Notes: generated by a model from the letters alone, not told the origin. A stretch of DNA of 64,000 nucleotides from Rapana venosa (GCA_028751875.1 CM054155.1:44626421-44690420), one strand, 5' to 3'. Counted from the first letter of the stretch, positions 10,054 to 21,469 are shown. Numbers and translations: made by a program.

Positions 10054-12159
10054 GGCAGTGAAAAGTCAGTTTACTGTTGAGCTTTCCAACAGATTTCAAG
10101 TCCTGGACAACACACCTGCAGACGACATCAACGCCCTATACGGTAACGTACGGATAGCTTTCATAGACACCAGCAAAGTTGTACTGGGCTACAGAAGAAG
10201 AGAGAAGAAGGAATGGATATCAGACACCACATGGCAACTCATAGAGGAGAGAAAGATCGCAAAACTTGGCATGCTCACTGGAACGGAAAACGAAAGACAA
10301 ACATTCGCCGAAACATACAAAGAGAAAAACAAAGTGAAGAAGAGCACAAGGAGAGACAAGAGACAGTTTGCAGACAACTTGGCAGCAGAGGCGCAAACCG
10401 CAGCAGAGAAAGGAGACTCTAGGACTCGTCTACAAGATCACCAAGACCCTAACAGGTGGATTCACCAGCAAAACCACTGTAGTGAAGAACAAGACCGGAA
10501 AAGTTTTGACAAAAGACATAGACCAACTAACAGATGGGCAGAACACTTTAGAGAGTCTTTAAACAGACCGGACCCAGATGAGGAAGCAACCATCGAAGAC
10601 ATGGGTTTCAAGATAGAGATGAGACGTGGATGCATCACTCAGCAGGAAACTGTGGAGGCCATCAGGCAAACAAAGGGCAACAGGGCACCAGGTGAGGACA
10701 GAATCACGGCAGACATGTTGAAGGCAGACCCCAAGACGAGCGCAAAAGTCTTAACAAAATTATTTTTAAAAGTTTGGGAAGAGGAGAAGGTTCCGGACAC
10801 ATGGAAGAAAGGCATCATAGTGAAACTTCCCAAGAAGGGCGACCTCTCAGAGTGCGGCAATTGGCGGGGTATCAACTTGTTCTCTGTCCCCGGGAAGATC
10901 TTTTGCCGTGTCCTTCTACAGCGTATGAGGCAAGCCATCGTGAGAACCCTACGAGAAGCTCCTACGAGAAGGCAGGGTTCAGAAACGGGAGAAGCTGCAC
11001 AGACCAGATCTTTGTTCTACGAACAATTGTGGAAAATCCATCAAATGGAACTCATCACTCTACGTCAACTATATCGATTTCCAAAAGGCTTTTGACAGCA
11101 TCCATCACCCTTCGCTGTGGAAGATCTTGGAAGCCTATGGATTTCCTCTGAAAGTCATCAACATTCTACAGGACATGTACGCAGATAACCAGTGCTGTGT
11201 GCGACATGATGGACAGCAGAGCGAATGGTTCCACGTGCAGACAGGGTTCAGACAAGGTTGCGTGATCTCGCCGACAATTTTCCTTGTCGTCATCGACTGA
11301 GTGATGAGGAGGGCCACCAGCGATAGGGCGAGAGGGCTGGTATGGGGACTGACAGCCAGGCTTGAAGACTGTGACTTTGCCGACGATATTGCACTGCTGT
11401 CGCATGCACAGAAAGACATCCAGGAAAAAAACATCACGAGTTGACCAAATAGCCAGCAGCGTGGGACTCCAGATTCACCCTGACAAGACCAAGATCATGA
11501 AAGTGAAGACAAAGAGTGCAGAGAAGACCAGTGTGCGAGGCTCAGCTCTAGAGGAGGTAGAACACTTCAAGTACCTCGGCAGCTACATCTCAGCCGACAG
11601 TAACATTGAGAAAGAAATTTCAACCAGGATAGGACTTGCAGCCCAGGCATTCAGTGGGTTGAAAAACATCTGGAAGTCAACTGTCCTGCAAACCAAAACC
11701 AAGTTGAAGATCTACAAGTCTAATGTACGCTCCGTACTCCTATACGCCTCGGAGACATGGAGAACCAACAAGAAAATTGAGAGCAGGCTCAGAGGCTTTG
11801 AAGGAAGGTGTCTTCGCCGAATCCTGAAACTTCACTGGCAGCAGCATGTCACCAACAGGGAAGTGTCAAAGCGCACCGGCATTAACAACATTGTGGCCGA
11901 GGTAAAACAGCAGCGATGGAGGTGGCTGGGACACACCCTCCGAATGGGCAAGAACAGACTCCCTCATACTGCGCTGAGATGGGCACCACCAGGGAAGAGG
12001 AAACGAGGCAGACCACTCGGCACTTGGAGGAGGACAGTAGAGGAGGAGATGAGAGAGGCGGGCAAGACATGGAATGGATTGAGCTGGCTTGCCCAAGACA
12101 GAAAAGGTTGGAGGGATTTTGTTGGCGCCTTTCCGGGCACATGGGATGAAGAGGATTAG
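10025..12159 (+). pseudogene. RTE reverse transcriptase region, frameshifted
   Basis: Reverse transcriptase and C-terminal region spread over several frames. Changes occur near 10420, 10530, 10940-10990, 11090 and 11430, and a TGA lies near 11300 just after SPTIFLVVID. The catalytic block survives as DFADDIALLS (about 11375). The last frame (11362-12159) is open through the C-terminal region to a TAG. It is the remnant of one long polyprotein. No single frame encodes an active enzyme. Confidence 0.85.
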
Positions 12160-12392
12160 TAAGAAAGTAAGCCCTAAATATGGCTTCAAATCAGAAACGG
12201 TACAAAACGTTCTGTAAACAGTAAATCTGTCGCTATTCTGAATATGATCAGACCATTTCTGCCAAGAACAATCTACTAAGCGTTGACGAAAAGCACGTTA
12301 TAAAACTATCAACATAGCCAGCGCCCTGATTTTGCCAAACGAAGCCAAACCCGTATTCAAACAAACATACACGTACCCTGGTTACCCAATTT

Positions 12393-13322
12393 TCTTTACC
12401 CCCTTATTCTGAAAGCTTTACACAAATATAAAGTGAGGCTGTGCACAACCTCAGGATGCCTTGATGCCTGGAGTAAACAGAGTCTAAATAAATTAGGCTG
12501 TCTACTATATTTAACAGGGATGTAATTCTGCCTAACATCCTCTAATACTGGACAGCACAACACAAAATGTACTTCATCCTCGGGTGCTTGCTTACATAAT
12601 GGGCATAGCAGTCTGAGGTCATCATGTTCTCTGTATCTGAATTTATGAACATTTATATCTGATACACCAAGTCTAAACTTAGACATAATCCTTTTCAAAT
12701 GTATATCCATATCAAGTTTTAGATAAGTTTGACATCATGCGAATTACAAATTGTCTGTACATTTGAAATCTTTCACTGGTTTGTATATGATCACTCCATT
12801 GCTGCCATTGGCAGTCAATCAATCTTTGCCTGAAAGCGTTAATAAACTCTCTACAATTTCCGACTCCTTGATTGAGCCAAACAAATCCAAACCCGAGTTC
12901 ACACAAACAGGTACGTATTTATGTAGCCCAGTTGTTTTTCCCTTTGACATCTACATCATAAAGCATCTTTTAGGATTTAAAAGGTAGCCTGCTCTCATTC
13001 ATATGCAGAATCTTAATCCAATATCTAACGCATCTTACAGCAGCATTAACAGAGAGAGGATATCTGTTAGTTTCACTATAAACAAGATCATTAGTTGTAC
13101 GTCTATCTAAGCCTAAAAACTGCTTTAAAGCAAAGAGGTGCACTGATTCACAATGTGTTACAGCTGCATCCAAGCCCCAAATTTCTGCACCATATAACAC
13201 AGTGGGTTGTATTTGTGCATCAAATATCTTAATGAACAAGTCAAAAGAGTTATTATTCAATATTCGTAGTTTTTTCAACACAAATAACAAGCTTCGTTTA
13301 CCTCGACTTGCCAGAATAAAAG
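12393..13322 (-). mobile_element. LINE-TC copy 3
   Basis: Minus-strand, 5'-truncated copy starting near 13322 (SRGKRSLLFVLKKLRI) and running through LYGAEIWGLDAAVTHCESV, ETNRYPLSVNAAVRCVRYW, LDMDIHLKRIMSKFRLGVSD and LCPLCKQAPEDEVHFVLCCP. It ends within the coding region after LCKAFRIRG, directly joined to the start of copy 2. The 5' edge follows a short (TC)n tract that belongs to copy 4. Confidence 0.75.
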
Positions 13323-14025
13323 CACAGAGAGAGAGAGAGAACTCGAACAAATTATTCACAAAAAGGCCATTGGCCCATACATGAAGGGGGTTGCCGCACT
13401 GCCTATTATTTAAGTGGGGGAAAAAAGCAACAAAAAATTTCATTGTCTAACAACAACAAAAATCAGTTACAAAAATATGACTTAAGATAACAATATATAT
13501 CTTATTCTAAAGGCTTTACACAAATATAGTGACGCTGTGCATAATCTTATTCTAAAGGCTTGACACAAATAATAATTATAAAGTGAGGCCGGCACAATCT
13601 TATTCTAAAGGCTTTACACAAATATAAAGTGAGGCTGGTACAATCTTATTCTAAAGGCTTTACACAAATATAAAGTGAGGCTGGCACAATCTTATTCTAA
13701 AGGCTTTACACAAATAATTATAAAGTGAGGCTGGCACAATCTTATTCTAAAGGCTTGACACAAGTATAAAGTGAGGCTGCGCACAATCTCAGGATGACTA
13801 GACTTCATGAGTAAATAGAATCTAAATAAATTAGGCTGTCTACTATTATTTTAAGGGTATGTAATTCTGTCTAACATCTTATGATAATGGGCAGCACAAC
13901 ACAAAATGGACTTCATCCTCCACTGCTTGCTTACATAATGGACGTAGCAATCTGAAGTCATCAAATCATGTTCTATGTATCTAAATTTATGAACATTTAT
14001 GTCTAATATACCAAGTCTCATCTTG
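13323..14025 (-). mobile_element. LINE-TC copy 4, 3' end with internal tandem array
   Basis: 3' fragment on the minus strand. It has the C-terminal coding remnant around 13790-14025, a tandem array made from its own last codons (13501-13795), the untranslated tail with GGCCAATGGCC and TTGTGAATAATTTG, and a (TC)n tract at 13325-13340. Confidence 0.65.
13501..13795 (-). repeat. Six-unit tandem array from the LINE 3' coding end
   Basis: Units begin at 13501, 13546, 13599, 13645, 13691 and 13741, each opening CTTATTCTAAAGGCT on the plus strand. Unit length is 45-53 bases, mostly 46. The sequence is the stretch that encodes the last residues (LTLYLCKAFRIR) in other LINE-TC copies, so the array grew within one decayed copy. 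Confidence 0.85.
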
Positions 14026-14029
14026 GACT

Positions 14030-14260
14030 GAGAGAGAGAGGAGGAGGATCTTTATTGATAATTGTATTTACAGCCTTATTTTGCCATCCGCCCTTGCTCC
14101 AATAAGCGAGAAAAGGAAGAATGAGGAGCGGAGGGGAAACCCTTGAACGAGTTAATGGGAACAATGGTGCAGACATCATGCAGTCACATAAAGGGAAATA
14201 ATGGGGAGAGAGAGGGGAGGAGAGAGAGAGAGAGAGAGAGAGAAGAGAGGAGAGAGAGGA

Positions 14261-14300
<40 letters not shown>
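14030..14300. repeat. (AG)n tracts flanking a short 3' end-like segment
   Basis: Tracts of AG at about 14030-14045 and 14206-14300 bracket a segment containing GATCTTTATTGATAATTG (an AATAAA on the minus strand). It may be the 3' end of another element sitting in a (TC)n tract. The unit is too short to classify. Confidence 0.5.
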
Positions 14301-14306
<6 letters not shown>

Positions 14307-14922
14307 ATAATTTCTTGAGGATACACATCTAGGATTGTTGAGAAACACACACACACACACACACTGATTTTTGGCCTTTCTCCAGTTTCGACAGAACGGA
14401 AGGGAAGAGGCTGGGAGGGGGATAGGCTATAAGTGGCTGTTATGTGCAGCACTCTTATGGGCGCGCGCGCGCGTGCTGCGTGCGTGTGTGTGTGTGTGTG
14501 TGTAGGGCGCGTGGACCCTGTAATCTGTTTATAGTTCTAGGTATGTGTGTCTACATATTGCGTGGGGTCATCTTTCCTATTCATTGATGAATATGCTTCT
14601 TAAGTATCAATTCCATCTCTGGGGCTCACAATTATGAGGGAAAGTTGCGAAACCTCAAGGTAAATTTCAGACTATGCTGCTGTTATATTGCATACACAAA
14701 GAGTCATGAATGTATATGCACAAAGAGTCTCGTGAGTACACAAAGAGTCTCATGTATAAGATGAAGTCTGGGCTTCCAAGATGGAAGCTACTGTCAAGTG
14801 ACTCAGGCCTAGGTCATTTCCGCTCATCAGCCCCAGGTCAGCATGGAGAAGGAGTTCCGCTCATCGAGCTTAGTGTGTGTTTAGCTTGTCCTCAAAACTG
14901 TAGGCGTCTTTTTTTTCTTTTT

Positions 14923-14950
<28 letters not shown>
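14300..14950. other. No gene seen; microsatellites
   Basis: Contains an (AC)n run near 14345-14364 and a GC/GT run at 14461-14503. A short block GAGTCTC(A/G)TG with CACAAA is repeated three times near 14698-14760. No coding exon is supported. Confidence 0.6.
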
Positions 14951-14953
<3 letters not shown>

Positions 14954-15050
14954 CTGTTCTCCGTTCCTCGACTAGAGCTCCGAGGTTCACCAAGTGAGAT
15001 TTTGCGTATGCGACCGTTTTTACCCGCCATTAAGATTGCCACTTTCGACT
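14951..15050 (-). repeat. SINE-A, 3' part
   Basis: Reverse copy of the SINE-A 3' end: TTCCTCGACTAGAGCTCCGA, then GTGAGATTTTGCGTATGCG. A poly(T)/poly(G) run lies just before it at 14914-14952. Confidence 0.65.
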
Positions 15051-16380
15051 GTTTGGGGGGGAATGCGGGGGGGATTATCGCCAGGTTGGCTTTTCTTTTT
15101 CTTTTCTTTTGGTTTTGATTATTACCTTATTTCAAATTGATTTTGTTATTTGTTTCAAAGGAAGAAACAAACAAAATCGTGTGAACAAAACACAATCAAT
15201 GGTGCACGCCGATAGGCCTATTCCTATAATAAACTATTCATTCCCTCAAAAGGATGTTTCAGACCAGAGTCAAAAGAAAAGCATTTTTCTTTTCTTTAAA
15301 ACAAGACATCACAGTTGACTTTCTATTTCACTGACTAGACCACGATGACCGTTCCATACAGATCACTGGCATTGTCACCTTTCTAGTTTTGATTTTCTTT
15401 TCAGATAACACACTATGGACCAAACCCTTAATAACAAACCAAAACAAATGTTCAACAACTAGATCACAGGGAAATGGCCTATACAGATCCTTAATGTTGC
15501 CACCGTTTTATAAGGGCACTGACCGTCTTCTGAGTCATGGGTTGTTTCTTCCATCAGCTTGACATCAGCACACTTATTATCGGCAACGTTTCTGATGTCT
15601 TTAAGAGGTTCTTGTCCTCAACGAGTCAGGCTCGACCAAAATAATAATTGCTCCCCCAGGGCTGGAAATGTTGTAAGGAATGTATGCGTTCAGCTTAAAC
15701 TACGTTGCTCTCTACCCCAATATCAACTGACCTCGGAAATACCTCTTGCAGATAGGCCTATTAACATACCAGCATATAACCATATCTTCTGGTAAAACTC
15801 AATGGATTTTTTCGGTAAATGTCGAGAGTACTCTTTTCATGTTCGCTGTCTTGACTGAGTTTTTATTTGATACGTATCTTCGTGTTTCCGTTATTTGGGG
15901 CTGTATTGACATCTATGTTGATACAAAGACAATGTGCAGAACAGTTTAAAAATGGTTTCTGGTTACTTCATGGACCGGGTTTGCGCAGTTGAACGCCTTG
16001 TATCAGTTAGGGACATGAGGCTCCCTTAACGACATCATACACGTCACTGTAGGAGTGACCCAATGCTATGTCACTGCAGGCATACTCAGACAAGAGTGAC
16101 CCAATCAAATCACTTGGAAGTCATAAGGCGTTACTTGACTTTACCATCTCCTGTTTTGTGTGCACTCCTTTGACTCCCACAAGACATAATGATGTGACAG
16201 ATAAGGTGATGACCACGCCGCGCGCGTGTGCGTGCACGTGCACCTGTCCGAACGCACCCACCGTGCACGCGCGCGCGCACATTACTACTTAGTTTGGCTC
16301 CATCTCCTTTTATTAGTTCGAGATTCTCTGTCTCTTTCTTTCTCTCTGATACACTACTACTACTACTACTACTACTATTA
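15051..16380. other. No gene or recognised repeat
   Basis: AT-rich sequence with short open frames only. Short CG/CA-rich patches occur near 16215-16280 and a (TAC)n run at 16351-16380. I find no exon with convincing splice signals and no repeat shared with the rest of the window. Confidence 0.5.
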
Positions 16381-16396
16381 CTGCCACTGTAACGAG

Positions 16397-16514
16397 GAGA
16401 TCGTAAAGATCATCATCCTTAATTCGCCACCACCACCGAGATTCGAACTCAACTATTTCATGGACCTCTGTGATCGAAGTCAAACGGTCTTAACCATTCG
16501 GTTATTGCGTCCGT
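16397..16514 (-). repeat. SINE-A head fragment
   Basis: Reverse copy of the tRNA-like head: GAGATTCGAACTC (box B complement) and CGGTCTTAACCATTCGGTTA (box A complement). Confidence 0.6.
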
Positions 16515-16604
16515 CAGTGTTTAACTAGATGTCCTATTTACACAAAGCTTGTCTCTCTGGTATCTTAAAAAAAACCCACCACCCTATCAAACAAGTTTCA
16601 TCCT

Positions 16605-16830
16605 TTCACCTTCTGAGGTGTGGGGGTTGCCTGCCGACAATGTCAAAGATGAGCTGGTCAGTCCAGCAAATCACCAGGGGGAGGGATGGAAACCGTGAGG
16701 CTCTGGGTACCATTCCCAGCCCCGCCTCGCCCTTTCTTCTCAGATCGACCAAGGAAAATTGAACTGAATGTCAAAGTCCTTTGGATGAGACAATAAACCA
16801 AGGCCCCGTGTGTATTAATGTACGCAGAAC
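16605..16830 (+). repeat. SINE-B, 5' part
   Basis: Contains CATTCCCAGCC (box B end), AATTGAACTGAATGTCAAAG, and ACCAAGGCCCCGTGTGTATT, as in the copy at 43548. Its 3' half is replaced by a SINE-A-like body (AAACCTGCCAGTGCCTGAAT) to about 16925. Confidence 0.6.
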
Positions 16831-16929
16831 ATCTTGCGCACGCGTTAGATGTTGGGGAGTTGGGTCAAATTCCAAGTACAAACCTGCCAGTGCCTGAATT
16901 CCCTTTCGTGTATTTAGGCCAACACACGC

Positions 16930-17275
16930 AGATTTATTTATTCTTTTATTCATTTATTCTTTTATTTCCAGGATAATGCAATAAGTACTTGTGTACTTTT
17001 TTACATCCAGTCCCCTTGTGCATTCCGTTTTGTAAATTTTGTCATCCGTTCCCACAGGCACACTATGGGCTACTCTTCCGAAATGCGGAGCGGGTTTTAA
17101 CGTGTGCGCAAGATGTTCTGCGTGCGTTCGCATTCGGAACCTCGGTTTACAGTCTCATCCGAAGGACTTTTGGGGGGAGTGGAGTCAGCACAGATGTTAA
17201 CTCCAAAGGAAAAATCCTCTTGAACGAGACTCGAACCTAGGCCAGCAGATCACGAAGATCAGAGGATCAAATACG
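16930..17275 (-). repeat. SINE-B, nearly complete
   Basis: Reverse orientation. 3' end motif CAGGATAATGCAATAAGTAC at the left, core AACGTGTGCGCAAGATGTTC, then GGAGTCAGCACAGATGTTAA and the tRNA-like head at the right (GAACGAGACTCGAACCTAGG). A piece of SINE-A body follows from about 17265. Confidence 0.7.
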
Positions 17276-17299
17276 CACGTTAAAGCTCCCCTCCCTCAT

Positions 17300-18289
17300 T
17301 CATGTCGGAGTTCGGGGGGGGTGGGGAGGTTACAGAAACATAAACGTATACAGCATACCATACAACCACATCACGCACCCTCTCTCTATCTCTCTGGAGA
17401 CCTCTCTCTAAGACTCTCCCTCTCCTCATCGTTTTCTCTCATATACGCACTTTAAACAAACACACGGAGAGTGAATAGCCGGGAGAAAGTATAGTTTGTT
17501 TTATAGAATTAAACTTAATGCATTCATAACCAATTCAAATAAAATCAGTAAATGTTTGTGCGGTGAGAATATTACTAATACTCGTATAATATTTGAATGT
17601 AAGAATACTAAAGCTTTTTTACCTCAATTTTTTTTTTTATTAACACTCCCTTGGCAGCATATTTAGTAATTTGAATTTGCCATTTGATATTGCAAAATGT
17701 CTCTGGCAAAGTCCTACAGGACACTTATAGTTTCATTAACCTGTATGACTTTTGGTTTTTGTTTGTTTGGGTTTTTTGGTTTGTTTTTAAAGTTGTTCCT
17801 TTTGTTGTGTTCAGTTTCTTTTTCACGCTTGGACTGCTTTTCCCCTGCGCACTTTTCAGTAGGACCTCCACCGCCACCTCAACTCACTTTTTTTTCTCGT
17901 CTAATATCATTGAGAAAGAACAGACCTAAAATCGAAGATAACAACACAAACACACGGTCATGCATGCACACTCTTCTCCCTTTCTCCTATTGTCAAATAC
18001 AAGACGAAAGATGTTAACGTGAAGAAAAACACAAGCTGACTGCGTCCCCAGTGTATATTAATATTACGACAAAAAAAATTGACGTCATTTATTCAAGACT
18101 ATGTCAAGAGACCGACTGTCGAAGAAAAGTCCTAAATTACGTCAAGTCGCAACTGAGGTTCGGGTCTCAGTTCTCCAAAGTCTGACTGATTCGGAGACAT
18201 GTTGCTTCAAGTCATGGGGAGGTCCCGACCACGTGAGAAGTAGCATGTTTCAGAAAGGTCCGGACAGTCCAACAAGGGCAGGTTAAGTC
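17300..18289. other. Upstream region of the membrane-protein gene; nothing else recognised
   Basis: AT-rich with no repeat shared with the rest of the window. No clear TATA box stands within 60 bases of the ATG at 18290. A weak TATATTAATATT lies near 18053-18065. Short open frames here lack splice or initiation context. Confidence 0.4.
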
Positions 18290-19084
18290 ATGTGTCTAAG
18301 GAGAGCAAAGACTCTTTATATATTAATATCGGCTGTTTTGTGTGTGTGCACAACCGCTCAAAACACGACAAAGGCTGATCTGGGTAAACCGTGTCAAACT
18401 GAAAATGATTGTGTATCAGGAGCAACGTGCACTGGAGGCCAGTGCGTCTGTAAAGAGCACATTGCCTGTGCTCGTAAAGACCCCAAACAGATCTGCCTAC
18501 AGACATCACAGGAAACAATCTGTGCTAGTATCGCCTGTGTGTCACAGGGCAACTGTACTGCTTTAACAGGAACAAAGTGCGATTTCGTCGATGGTGTGAA
18601 GTACTGCATAGTGGCCTCAGGTGATTCGAATGCAGGAGAGGGAGGAGGAGGGGAGATAGGGAGCTTGAACTCCATCTTAAAGCTCGGCGTCGTCATTGTG
18701 GGTGGGTCTATTTTCCTCACTACCATCTGCCTGCTTTGCGTCATAACCGGCAAATGTAGCGGAGAGCCTGGTACTACACCCGTGAAAGACAGAGGCGTGG
18801 AATACCTGAAGGTTCGTATCCCCCGTGGCCTTGGTGGTACAAAGCCACCCAAATCTGCGGCCGGGAAGCCGCCCACAGAGTCTGCATCCGTCGCCGGTGC
18901 AGCGTCCAACAAGAGCCTCACAACGCAAAGCATGTCCGGGCAACCTGGCGTGGGCAACTTAATCGCTCGGCCACCGTCAGATAGCGCTCTTTCCGAGGCA
19001 ACTGCGTCTGAGGTGTCCTCGGTTGCAACCGAGTCCGTTGTATCTGCAGCATCTGGAGCATCTGAAGCGTCCACCAAAGCTTAA
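18290..19084 (+). CDS. Cysteine-rich single-pass membrane protein, unrecognised, intronless
   Basis: A single open frame of 264 codons. Residues 1-23 form a signal peptide (LYILISAVLCVCTTA). The outer part, about 25-127, has 12 Cys in compact spacing (CQTENDCVSGATCTGGQCVC), like an EB or EGF-type module, and sequons at N25 and N88. A Gly/Glu linker (GEGGGGEIG) precedes one membrane helix at about 129-153 (LGVVIVGGSIFLTTICLLCV). The cytoplasmic tail of about 110 residues is rich in Ser, Ala, Thr and Pro and probably disordered. This is the layout of a type I surface receptor or adhesion protein, but I recognise no family, and no tail signalling motif stands out. Codon use looks coding throughout, and the stop is TAA. 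An upstream non-coding exon cannot be excluded. Function is unknown. Confidence 0.72.
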   Translation: MCLRRAKTLYILISAVLCVCTTAQNTTKADLGKPCQTENDCVSGATCTGGQCVCKEHIACARKDPKQICLQTSQETICASIACVSQGNCTALTGTKCDFVDGVKYCIVASGDSNAGEGGGGEIGSLNSILKLGVVIVGGSIFLTTICLLCVITGKCSGEPGTTPVKDRGVEYLKVRIPRGLGGTKPPKSAAGKPPTESASVAGAASNKSLTTQSMSGQPGVGNLIARPPSDSALSEATASEVSSVATESVVSAASGASEASTKA

Positions 19085-20870
19085 GTATTTGGGAAATGAA
19101 GGACATGGACGGATGAAAAGAAGGGGGATAGTAAGAGGATCAAGGGTTGTGAGGGCTAACTGGTGATGGACACGAACATGGAGGAGGTGAAAGGTGGTAG
19201 GGGAGTTGGGAAGAGGCTGAGGAACTAGAGAGGAAGGACATCAACAAGGCTTTGTGCTGCACATGCATGCTCACCCATAGGTACGTGCAAGCATAACTAC
19301 ACGTGCAGATTAACGACGGGTTGATGTTTTTTTCAAGGATGTTCATTTATGGATAGTGCAAGTAACTGGCGCACGCTCGCACACACCCCGCCCCCCAACA
19401 CATGCTCAAACACAGTACCCAGTCTATCATGGATACTTAACCCAATCGTTTACGCTCACACATTATATAAACCTGGGCATCAGATAATGGAAAACATTGT
19501 GTTAGAAGAAAATAATAGGTATTGTGTCTATATGTCAAGTGAACACGCACTGTCGTGTGACTGTTTTCCTTGTCTTCACAGCAAGTTCTTATGGACAGAA
19601 TTACACCACCTATGAAAACTGTAATTTTATTTATTCATTCCAATTTGAAGCCAAATTGATTATAAGTCAATACATATATTTTATAACAGAAGATACAAAA
19701 CAGATTTAGTGCATTACACATTACAATAAATGTGCACAATATTTGAACAGCATTTTGTTTTTTTGCTTTTGTAAAAATATTACATCTCCGGTCCTTGTGC
19801 ATGCCCTTATCTAACACACTATACGCGTGTGTGGATATGTGTGTATGCATATTAAAAAATGTTCTACAGTGAAAAATAAGAGCTCGACCCTCGGATCATT
19901 TTTATGATTGCATCTTTTGTGCTTGAGGGAGGTGCTGGCTTTGCAGTAGAACAATGTTTGGTGTTCCCAGAAAGATTGGGAGGGTGGGGGGATTAGTGAG
20001 TTCATCAGCAGTGGAGGTAATACCAGTGTCGCCTAGTGCCCGTTTTTTGTGCATTTTCTCCATTTTGCACTTGTTAACCTTTGTCTCCAATGAGTGAAAT
20101 ATTTCTCAAATCTGGTCGTCCAATTGTAACTCAATTTTGCGCACTGCTAACGTGGCACATAGTCTGTATAACTGAACAGCTTTTCTTGAAGCCTGTAGAT
20201 GCATGACTTGCATAAGGCATCAAAATGTAAATGTAGTTTTGTTTTGGTTTGGTGGGGTTGTTGGTTTGTTGTTGTTGGTTTTTTTTTGGGGGGGGAGGGG
20301 GTTGTTTTGTTGGGTTTTTTTTGGGGGGGTCTACCTATTCAATTAGGTTTTGACAAAAAAATTGTTAGAGATTTCAAAGTACTTGCTAAATCTTTTTTTT
20401 AAAATTATTTATTTTAGCAAATCTATTTTTTGACATAAACAGCAAAGTCGATGTTGTTTGCTGTAACAGTTTCTTAGAAATGTTGAACTTAAGAAATGGC
20501 CATAGTTTTGATGATTTCCATAGCAACGATAAAATCAAATTTCAATGTGAACCCCAGCAACCTAAAATCAAATTTCAATTTGAACCATAGCAACCGTACT
20601 TTATGTGTACATACATGATCAGGTTAACAGTTTGGCAAGCACAGCGGAAGCTACTCCTGTGTTCATCGCTTGGATCTTGGATCTGAGGGGGGAGGGGTTA
20701 TTGTTTCACTGTGATCTTGAGCCTTGAGGAATGCTGTTAACCTTCACTATAGTTCTTTATTCATCTACGTAGTCTTACGTTGTGAGTCGGTCAGATTTAC
20801 AGGCAGCTGTTTAACGCAAAAGTATTGGACAAAGCGGTATTTTTAATAGTATTGGACAAAGCGGTATTTT
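19085..20870. other. 3' flank of the membrane-protein gene; no other gene seen
   Basis: An AATAAA at 19725-19730 could end the transcript, giving a 3' untranslated region of about 640 bases. The rest is AT-rich with G/T-rich stretches near 20230-20335 and a direct repeat of AAAATCAAATTTCAAT near 20530-20580. No exon is supported. Confidence 0.45.
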
Positions 20871-20874
20871 TAAA

Positions 20875-20908
20875 ACACACACACACACAACACACCGTGC
20901 GTGCGTGC

Positions 20909-21001
<93 letters not shown>

Positions 21002-21026
21002 TCTGTCACATTTCGAACTTCTGTCC

Positions 21027-21104
<78 letters not shown>
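20875..21104. repeat. Compound (AC)n/(GT)n/(GA)n microsatellite
   Basis: (AC)n, (GT)n and a ~68-base (GA)n tract, then the spacer TTTCGAACTTCTGTCCGGG and a second (GA)n tract to 21104. A related spacer (TTTGGAACTCCTGTCCGGG) follows at about 21150, so spacer plus repeat were duplicated together. Long Arg-Glu frames across it are artefacts. Confidence 0.9.
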
Positions 21105-21107
<3 letters not shown>

Positions 21108-21469
21108 ACCACCCCCACCCCCCCAACCCAAAAAAAAAAAGCTGTACTATTTGGAACTCCTGTCCGGGTGACAGCGTGCAGGATGTATGCTGATGTCAAA
21201 ACTAGTGTGACATCAACGGATGGAGAGTAAAAGGAACAGCGAAGAAAGGAATAGAAACCTGCTTCATGCCAGTGCACTGTTACATCACACCAATACAAAT
21301 AAATGATCCTGTTGCCCGCCTAGCCCTGACGAAGACAGTAGGGCAAAGTCTACTGTTGAAAGGTTAGGGGCATCCCCATTTTTTCCGCTTGATCCCTCTT
21401 TGAATAAAAAAAAAGAAAATACTGACTCCAAGTCTATTTTGTCCAGCCAGTTTACAAAGCTCTGCACTG

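Larger units (their letters stand above)
9006..12171 (+). mobile_element. RTE-type non-LTR retrotransposon, broken
   Basis: A nearly full-length element of about 3.2 kb. It carries an apurinic-type endonuclease (9121-10053: AWNVRTLYEAGK, ISEMRW, GDFNAKVG, IDHIAI, GSDHHLV), then a reverse transcriptase (NRAPGEDRITADMLKADP, KLPKKGDLSECGNWRGIN, AGFRNGRSCTDQIF, DFQKAFDSIHH, QGCVISPTIF, DFADDIALLS), and the usual C-terminal part (FKYLGSYISADSNIEKEI, RWLGHTLRM, KRKRGRPLGTW). It lies in opposite orientation to the LINE it split, with probable target duplications CCTTAAATAT (8996-9005) and CCCTAAATAT (12172-12181). RTE assignment rests on the endonuclease plus C-terminal pattern often annotated as craniofacial development protein 2-like. 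Confidence 0.9.
8080..12392 (-). mobile_element. LINE-TC copy 2, interrupted by an RTE element and SINE-D
   Basis: A 5'-truncated non-LTR retrotransposon starting at about 12392 with GKENWVTRVRVCLFEYGFG. Coding continues to DRFTVYRTFCTVSDLKPYL, is split by the RTE element at 9006-12171, resumes as LDMDKHLMFITTRFRLGVSE, is split again by SINE-D (8529-8910), and ends with ELICRLCKEAEEKEVHFILC and a zinc-knuckle-like Cys/His group. The 3' tail reads ATGAATAAACAATCCGAATC and runs into a (TC)-rich tract at 8060-8140. The protein is the C-terminal region of a reverse transcriptase polyprotein. Stops and shifts make it dead. Confidence 0.75.

Noticed and set aside
10774..11151. Separate small gene within the RTE element
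   Set aside because: It is the reverse transcriptase read in a shifted frame (AGFRNGRSCTDQIF).
13501..13795. CRISPR-like array of repeats
   Set aside because: Units are contiguous without unique spacers and derive from LINE coding sequence. The DNA is eukaryotic.
18394..19077. 227-codon minus-strand frame
   Set aside because: Antisense to the membrane-protein gene, which has a signal peptide, ordered Cys residues and a membrane helix.
20901..21230. Long Arg/Glu and Ser/Leu open frames
   Set aside because: They are translations of (GA)n and (CT)n microsatellites. The same happens at 14018-14452 and 44580-45062.
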